In this document: positions 58,430 through 64,000 of the stretch, in pieces
How positions within the stretch are numbered: position 1 is the stretch's first letter
Layout of the letters: the number at the start of each line of letters is the position of its first letter
Origin: Dipteris shenzhenensis
Lineage: Eukaryota > Polypodiophyta > Polypodiopsida > Gleicheniales
Reading direction: 5' to 3' (one strand)
NCBI GenBank assembly: GCA_047967505.1
Contig: CM106538.1
Length of the DNA stretch: 64,000 nt
The notes under the pieces: generated by a model
Databases searched by the model: none
What the model was told of the DNA's origin: nothing
The model's input: only the letters and a program-made list of their open reading frames with translations
Program-made: the position numbers and the translations under genes

Positions 58430-59290
58430 TTTTTAGTATATCCCAAACAACCACCGTGCTGGTTTTATTAAATTATTTTTGTAAATCCCAAACGATAAAA
58501 TCCATGCTTATTTTTAGCATATCCCAACAACCACCACGCTAGTTTTCTGTAACGAATCCACACATCCTACAAATCCATTCATCTTGTAATAATATAAGCA
58601 AACCACCGTGCTAGTGGTTGTTAATATCCTCGTGCAAACCAACCACCGCGCTGGTGATAACTTATCCTGCACTACTACCATGCTATCCCTACACTACTAT
58701 CGTGCTATCCTAAAATTTGTTGCACAGTGCTATACTAAAATAGTGCCCTTTAGACTGTTTATCGTTTCCCATAACGAATCCACACATCCTATAAATCCAT
58801 TCATCTTGTAATAATAGAAGCAAATCATCGTGTGCTGGTGGCCGTGTGCTGGTGGCCGTTAATATCCTAGTGCAAACCAACCACCGCGCTAGTGATAACT
58901 TATCCTCCACTAATCTTGCACTACTACGATGCTATCCCTACACTACTACCTTGCTATCCTTAAATTTGTTGAATAGTGCTATACTAAAACAATGCCCTTT
59001 AGACTATTTATCGTTTCATTAACCGTCAAATTTCTTGCTTTTAGTATATCCCAACAACCACTGCACTAGTTTCCCATAACTAATCCATTCATCTTGTAAT
59101 AATAGAAGCAAAGCACCACACTGGTGGCTGTTCATATCCTAGTGCAACCAACCACCATGCTGGCGATAACTAATCCTACACTAATCTTGCACTATAACCA
59201 TGCTATCTCTACACTACTACCATGCTACTACCATGCTATCCTAAAATTTGTTGCACAGCGCTAGTGCCCTTTAGACTGGTTATAGTTGAC
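58430..59290 (-). repeat. Right array of the AACCACCG-GCTGGT motif and long tandem units
   Basis: Three units of about 222-304 bp. Anchors AAC(G/T)AATCCA lie at 58551, 58773 and 59077. Each includes AACCACCGCGCTGGT-like words (e.g. 58641-58655) and ACTACTACCATGCTATC words. The 15-bp motif is the reverse complement of that in 49966-50730 (14 of 15 bases for the best pair). Confidence 0.8.
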
Positions 59291-59311
59291 CATCAGATTT
59301 CAACCACCGGG

Positions 59312-59332
59312 CTACTTAAAACATTTAAGTAG
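59312..59332. other. Short palindrome next to the right array
   Basis: CTACTTAAA and TTTAAGTAG with a 3-nt centre. It might mark the end of the outer element; this is unproven. Confidence 0.5.
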
Positions 59333-59525
59333 TAACATGAAAGTAGGTCGATACAAAATCAGGTATTACGAGCACCATGAGAATATCCACAAGTTCAAGA
59401 AATGTCTACAAGATATTTATTTTTTCAAAACACGATGACATTTTGCTTTTTCAAAGAAATTCCAGACTCCAACTATCTTATTAGCCTCTCTATATAGCAA
59501 GCATCTCCCAGCTCTTGAGGCCAGT

Positions 59526-59981
59526 TTGTTGCACAATGGCAGACCTCTTCATACACTCGGATTGCACACTGCTTGCTTGATTCTACCGACTTATATGCCC
59601 ATACTGACTTCTCCTTTTGTTGCTGGTGGTCCTCTTCATCCTGGTCTTTGCGCTCTATACATCTTCATGCCTCTATCATATCCTGCCAAAAGAAACCTAC
59701 ATCATGAGCTTGACAAGTACCTTAAAGAAGCAAGAAAAACAATAGCTAGGGAAATTAATATTCACCGTCTGTGCCAACTCCAAGTAATACACCTACCACC
59801 AAAACATGTCCTTCTTGCAGCTATTTTTCTCCTTCTCCGGGTCTGTTTCTATGAGGATGCCATCCAAAATCGTTTTCATATAGAACAAAAGCATTCCAAA
59901 GTCTTTTGGCTATGTGATAGATTCGCAGTAGGTGGATCGATGTACAGAGTTTTGGGGCTAGATTTTGTAATGGGCTCTTAG
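59526..59981 (+). CDS. Unrecognised 151-residue open frame
   Basis: A single open frame without stops; the first half is hydrophobic and the second half charged (ELDKYLKEARKTIAREINIH, then HIEQKHSKVFWLCDRFAVGG). No family was recognised. It lies about 200 bp beyond the right array and could be a second product of the outer element, a decayed gene, or chance. Confidence 0.3.
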   Translation: MLHNGRPLHTLGLHTACLILPTYMPILTSPFVAGGPLHPGLCALYIFMPLSYPAKRNLHHELDKYLKEARKTIAREINIHRLCQLQVIHLPPKHVLLAAIFLLLRVCFYEDAIQNRFHIEQKHSKVFWLCDRFAVGGSMYRVLGLDFVMGS

Positions 59982-60041
59982 TTGTGTCTGCACTACACTG
60001 AAATAGGGAGAGAGTTCATTGAGCCCGACCTTTTCATTCTT

Positions 60042-60150
60042 CAGTCTCATGTTAGTTGTCTAATCTAAATTTTTCGTCTCACATTAGTTGTCTAATCGAA
60101 ATCTTTATCTTTCATCTCACATTACTTGTCAAATCGAAATCTTTCATCCC
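60042..60150 (+). repeat. Three short tandem units
   Basis: (T)CTCA-(C)ATTA-TTGTC(T)AAT-(C/T)AAAT units of about 35-44 bp. Confidence 0.7.
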
Positions 60151-60559
60151 ATTATTATCACCACACTGGCATGGATCAAAGGACACTATCTAGTCACATA
60201 GCTGAGAAAACATTGCCCAAGTAAACTCTGGAGAAGAGTAACAATTCAATAGATTACACACAAATTACATAGATTACAATCTGAAAGACTCCTTTACTTC
60301 ATATTATATCTCAAGGACTCCTTGTTGAGCTTCTTCATTGTAGGCTTGGCCCTCCTTGCTCCTTTTCAAAATGGGGTTGGTTCTTCCTGTAGAGGCCCGG
60401 CCCCTCTCTTCATGCCGCTTCCTCTTTCCTTGATTTGAGCTTCCTGGTTGCAGGCTCGACCCTTCTTGCTCCTTTCCTGAATGCGGCTGTTTCCTCCTTT
60501 CAGGCTCTTTTTCCTCGCAGTCAGGCCTTCTTCAATTTGAGCTCCTTGTCTTTAACATC

Positions 60560-61240
60560 TTTTACCCAAATGGCAAATTGAGCTGCAACATTTACTTTCT
60601 CGTCACAAAAACAACCCTCACCATGGTTGCTGCAAATTGCTCCACTATGGTGGCTAGAACTTGCTCCACCGTGGTGACTAGAACTTGCTCCACCATGGTG
60701 GTTGAAACTTGCTCCACCGTGGCTACTCTCTGGATCCTTCCTGGCCTGGGGAGTTGCCTTGTTGTCTTCTCCACCCTGACTACTCTCTGCCCCATCCTTC
60801 CTGGCTTTGAAGCTCTCTCATAGTTCTTGCATCACCTTTTTGGTTTCTGCATTCTCCCTTTTTAGCTCCTCCATCATCTGGTCTTTTTCAATGTTCAATG
60901 CATTTTGCATGTTGCAGAGCCGTTTGTAAAGACCCTCCTTTTCAGCTCTCTGATCTTCAAGATCCTTTCACATCTTTTCTAGCTCCTTGTCCACCATGTC
61001 TCGTCATTTCTCACTTCTTCGAGCCTATCTCGGAGCTCCTTCATGCGCTTCTCTGCTTCTTCTCTTCTATGCCTTTCCATGTCGACCAATTTTGTAGCAG
61101 CCTCAGCTTGCTCTTGTGCCTCCTCTACCTTGGCTTCTGCACCTTCCTTGAGACTTTTCTCAAGTTGTGATGCCTTTGTTTGCTGCATTGGTGGCTTTCT
61201 CTTGTAGAAAAGTCACCTTCTTTGATGAAGAGGATATTCT
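60560..61240 (-). pseudogene. Coiled-coil protein fragment with an SHHGGASS-type repeat, decayed
   Basis: The minus strand reads, in separated frames, KSLKEGAEAKVEEAQEQAEA and ERHRREEAEKRMKELRDRLE (61188-60979), then NALNIEKDQMMEELKRENAE with a stop. After that a 24-bp repeat encodes SHHGGAS-S units and a Lys-rich piece (VKDVKDKELKLKKA) follows. Heptad-like Glu/Lys/Leu spacing supports a coiled coil. Function is unknown. The region sits among mobile-element debris and may be part of an element protein. Confidence 0.4.
60637..60726. repeat. 24-bp minisatellite, about 3.7 copies
   Basis: TTGCTCCACC-TGGTG-CTAGAAC units start at 60637, 60661, 60685 and 60709. The period is a multiple of three, so a frame is preserved. 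Confidence 0.9.
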
Positions 61241-61784
61241 ATTTCATTCTATTCCGAGGGCAACCTTGGCCTAGCCTACTGCTGTAGCTACATGCTACCC
61301 TACCCCAAAAAGGCTCCACCAAGTAGCATGCCATCCGGAGTTTGCTATCACATACACCTTAGCAATCCTCTAATTTACCATCTTCCTATCAATTCAAAGC
61401 ACTAAAAACATTAAAAACAAGCTTCAGATGATCAAAAATGCTTTCCAACAGGAAACACTTTCATCTTTTTCCATCTAAATACACACTTCTTCCCTCATTC
61501 CTCCCCTACGACTCCACTGTCAAAGCTCCAAGTAATTAATATTGAAATAATGAGCAATGGGTAAATGATGAGAGAAAGAAAGTGCAATGCAAAAGCATAC
61601 CTTGAACTCCCCGACAATGATGCCAAAGATGTGTAGTCTCTATGGTGACTCACATGTTGTGGGGATCTTGAAGGAATGCCAATGGAGCCTCCACTCCAAG
61701 CTATTCCTTGTGAGAGAGCAATGCAAAGCACGAGCCATCCACAAGTGTCACTCAAGTGGCTTGATTGTTGGAATATGTTTCCAT

Positions 61785-61880
61785 GAGAGAAAGAGGAAAG
61801 GGGGAGAAGGGAGAAGGGGTGATGGTAGAATAGAGGGAGAGGGAGAGGGAGAGGGGAAGAACGAAGGGGGAGGGAGTGGC
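61785..61880 (+). repeat. Polypurine (G/A-rich) tract
   Basis: About 95 bp with very few pyrimidines, including GGGAGA repeats at about 61826-61856. Confidence 0.85.
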
Positions 61881-62132
61881 AAACACAAAGGAACTACAAG
61901 GGAAACAAGAGAACACCCAAAGACACTCTTTGAAGAGAAGAGGGAGCTTGTATTCCAAACTTGTGCATACAAAAATGAAGACCAAAGTCAACCATTTGGC
62001 CTTTTATACTAGTCACCTATTCAAGGGAGGGCCAACCATTTTCCTTATACCACTCTCTCTTCTCTCTTTTGTTACAACTGCTTGGGACCATATGGCGCCA
62101 TTGAGGCTTTCTCTCAACCTCCTCTTATCTTC

Positions 62133-62187
62133 AAATGGCTCTTGTGTTATCCATATATGGGATCCAAATGGCTCTTGTGTTATCCTT
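62133..62187 (+). repeat. Spaced direct repeat TCAAATGGCTCTTGTGTTATCC
   Basis: Copies at about 62133 and 62166; the second begins CCAAATGG. Further CCATAGG-CTAGAT(C/T) words recur to about 62345. Confidence 0.8.
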
Positions 62188-62449
62188 GCCAATTTGGGTG
62201 ATCTCGGTGCCTACCTCTGTCCTAAGACATTTGAGGCTCAAAACCCATAGGACTAGATCTATTTGAGCCATTTGCAGCTAAACCTCATAGGTCTAGATTG
62301 ATGTTGAGCCATTTGTCTCTCAAAACCCATAGGGCCAGATCCATCACCGTGCTTCATGGGTATGGCCATTAACACCAAGACTCCTTCTGACAACAATACT
62401 ACCCAGGGGCAATACAAACTGCAATGCGAGCGGGATCTAGCAAGCAGAG

Positions 62450-62935
62450 GATTCCCTTGAGAAGGAGAAGGTTGCTCGCCTTATGGTAGAAGGCACTAGG
62501 AGACGACCAAAAAGTTAGAACACAAGCTATAATAGACGCAAGAGGCCCTTGCCACCAAAAGATCTCACACAGTAGGTAGATTTTGAGGCATTGTAGTGAC
62601 AAGCTACCATAGATCAACAACAACATGCTTAGGTCATGGAGGAGAAACATGCACTAGAGCTCCAAGTCTAGCAACAACAAGCCACCCTGATTCAGCAATT
62701 TATATGTAGCTACCCATCAATGAGAGTAGCAAATACTAGCACTGCAAGTGGATTTGCAGGCAACCAGCACAAGAACCAGGTCTTCTCCACGAGAGGCTGC
62801 AAGAAGTGTCATCATCCTGAGCTTCCACACTCTACTTCACAATGCGCACTGTCCATGGCACCTACACATATTTTTTGCACACAGTCACCACCGCACCTTC
62901 ACCGCACTTCTTTGCCACAGCATCCTTTTTGAAAA
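62450..62935 (+). pseudogene. Gag-like relic (coiled coil plus Cys/His motif)
   Basis: Frames read KEKVARLMVEGTRRRPK, then QATIDQQQHA-VMEEKHALEL with further Gln repeats and stops. From 62720 a continuous frame includes CKKCHHPELPHSTSQC (CX2CX6HX4C), a loose knuckle. This is consistent with a decayed retroelement gag. Low certainty. Confidence 0.3.
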
Positions 62936-63032
62936 TACTCTAACACTGTATGACCTCAATGAGGCATTTCGCCACTCCACATTCCAAGCACACCCACTTA
63001 TAATTATGGCATACTTCTAGGAAGATCTAGTT

Positions 63033-63341
63033 TTGGAACAGGCCATGGATATCCTAACACTTTATTACCATCCCATTGTATATAATTCCATCGTCTGGGG
63101 TAGAGTGCTTCACGCCACCAACTTCCTTATGACTATGCCAATACTTGAACTTGTAAAGCCTTCTACCCTAAAAGACCTCCCCTACAATCCTAAAATTCTC
63201 CAATGTAGTCTTGAATGGATGCAGGGGTGCGGTCACAATGATGTTGAATTCATTGTCCACCACCTATTTAGGGGAAGAAGTGAAAGACATCCCCCTACCA
63301 GTATCATGGTCCTTTACAATAATATTTTGAAAGCCCTTTAG
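63033..63341 (+). CDS. Unrecognised 102-residue open frame
   Basis: Open frame beginning MEQAMDILTLYYHPIVYN, with a Cys/His-containing end (WMQGCGHNDVEFIVHHLFRG). It follows the gag-like relic in the same direction and may belong to the same element. No family recognised. Confidence 0.3.
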   Translation: MEQAMDILTLYYHPIVYNSIVWGRVLHATNFLMTMPILELVKPSTLKDLPYNPKILQCSLEWMQGCGHNDVEFIVHHLFRGRSERHPPTSIMVLYNNILKAL

Positions 63342-64000
63342 AACATGATTCACACTGACGTACATCAATTTGATGATTCACATGTGGCCTACCCTATGGA
63401 AGTCCATCATGATGATATGGACTTAACTTGACTCTTTTCTAGCCGCCCCACAACCACCTCCCTCCTCACATCATGATACTACACCTAGCACAAGCCCAAG
63501 CTCTATAGTCACTGGCACTCACACAAGCATGGGCATAACCACACATCCCTCCACCTCACAACATGGAATAGGGGAAACACAATAGTAGCCTCTCAATGGA
63601 GAGGGACACAAAGACATTGGTACCAAACAGTGGTACAATATACTAAAGCCCATGCTCTTCTCTTATCTAGAAGGGCCATACAAAGAGGAGTCAAAAGAGG
63701 AAGCTTCCCAACATCCCCTAGAGAAAGAGGATCAATAGGCAACCACAAGACTCCACACCAGACCACAATACCTGATATGAGGCAATAAATTCCTTTAGAT
63801 CAGTTGAAGATATGGCAAATATGAACAAGTGGAAAGGAAAGGTGAAAAGCTTTCACCTCTCTCGGAAAGACATAATGGAAGTGAAAGCTTTAAATAAGCT
63901 CATTCAACGCAGCTTCCACAAATGGCGATGTGAACATGATCGGCGTACATGGAAATGATAGAACCAACTTGACTACAACATCATACCATAAGCCGATAAA
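63342..64000. other. No supported gene to the window end
   Basis: Short frames only; stops are frequent in all phases. Confidence 0.4.

Noticed and set aside
58430-59290. CRISPR-like array
   Set aside because: Repeats are degenerate with repeated rather than unique spacers, in plant nuclear DNA; tandem satellite or transposon subterminal repeats explain them.
61748-62012. Open frames across the polypurine tract on both strands
   Set aside because: Simple-sequence bias (Gly/Glu/Arg or Ser/Pro runs) explains their length.

Overview
The window looks like nuclear DNA of a land plant. It carries a DOA10/SUD1-type ER ubiquitin ligase that matches the plant form, a DUF506 gene (a plant-specific family), plant CACTA-type genes with DUF4218/DUF4216 regions, and plant-style Copia and Gypsy LTR elements. 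Gene density is very low, old transposons in decay are common, and (CA)n/(CT)n tracts are abundant. This fits a large-genome plant, possibly a fern or another seed-free lineage. That placement is inference; no marker fixes the species.

Layout. 1-3.8 kb: Copia debris, with a gag reading frame whose 3' part is LTR-like sequence, a polypurine tract plus 3' LTR, and a frameshifted integrase fragment. 4.96-7.36 kb (minus): the first three exons of a SUD1/CER9/MARCH6-type RING-CH ligase; the rest would lie beyond the left edge. 7.4-12.2 kb: AT-rich, with tandem duplications and a gag zinc-knuckle relic. 12.2-20.1 kb: microsatellite-rich DNA built from a rearranged tandem duplication (blocks X-Y-W-Z, then Y'-Z'-X'). 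21.2-27.2 kb: one long, inactivated Gypsy element (gag, protease, RT, RNase H, integrase in order). 28.4-29.2 kb: a decayed CACTA tnp2 transposase relic. 31.1-32.7 kb: a (GA)n tract and about 0.9 kb of alternating purine-pyrimidine GTGCATG-type DNA. 41.2-42.96 kb: an intact three-exon DUF506 gene with a pyrimidine-rich leader. 45.4-46.0 kb: LINE-like relic. 47.3 kb: tRNA-like SINE head.

The most striking part is 49-59.3 kb. An old DNA transposon carries a cysteine-rich transposase-like gene. Its two flanks hold arrays of a 15-bp motif that are inverted relative to each other. The gene is interrupted by a second, CACTA-like transposon at 51,499-57,110. That insert has 26-bp imperfect terminal inverted repeats and a 3-bp target duplication (ATC/ATT). 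It also holds two divergent genes (a tnp2-like gene lacking its catalytic core, and a TNPA/Ptta-like gene) and four arrays of a GCGTCTA motif. Removing the insert together with one target copy makes the outer reading frame continuous, so the insertion boundaries can be placed to the base.

The right end (59.5-64 kb) holds unidentified, partly decayed reading frames, including coiled-coil stretches and a possible gag-like relic. Only the ligase (partial in the window) and the DUF506 gene look like functional host genes; nearly everything else is mobile DNA or simple sequence.
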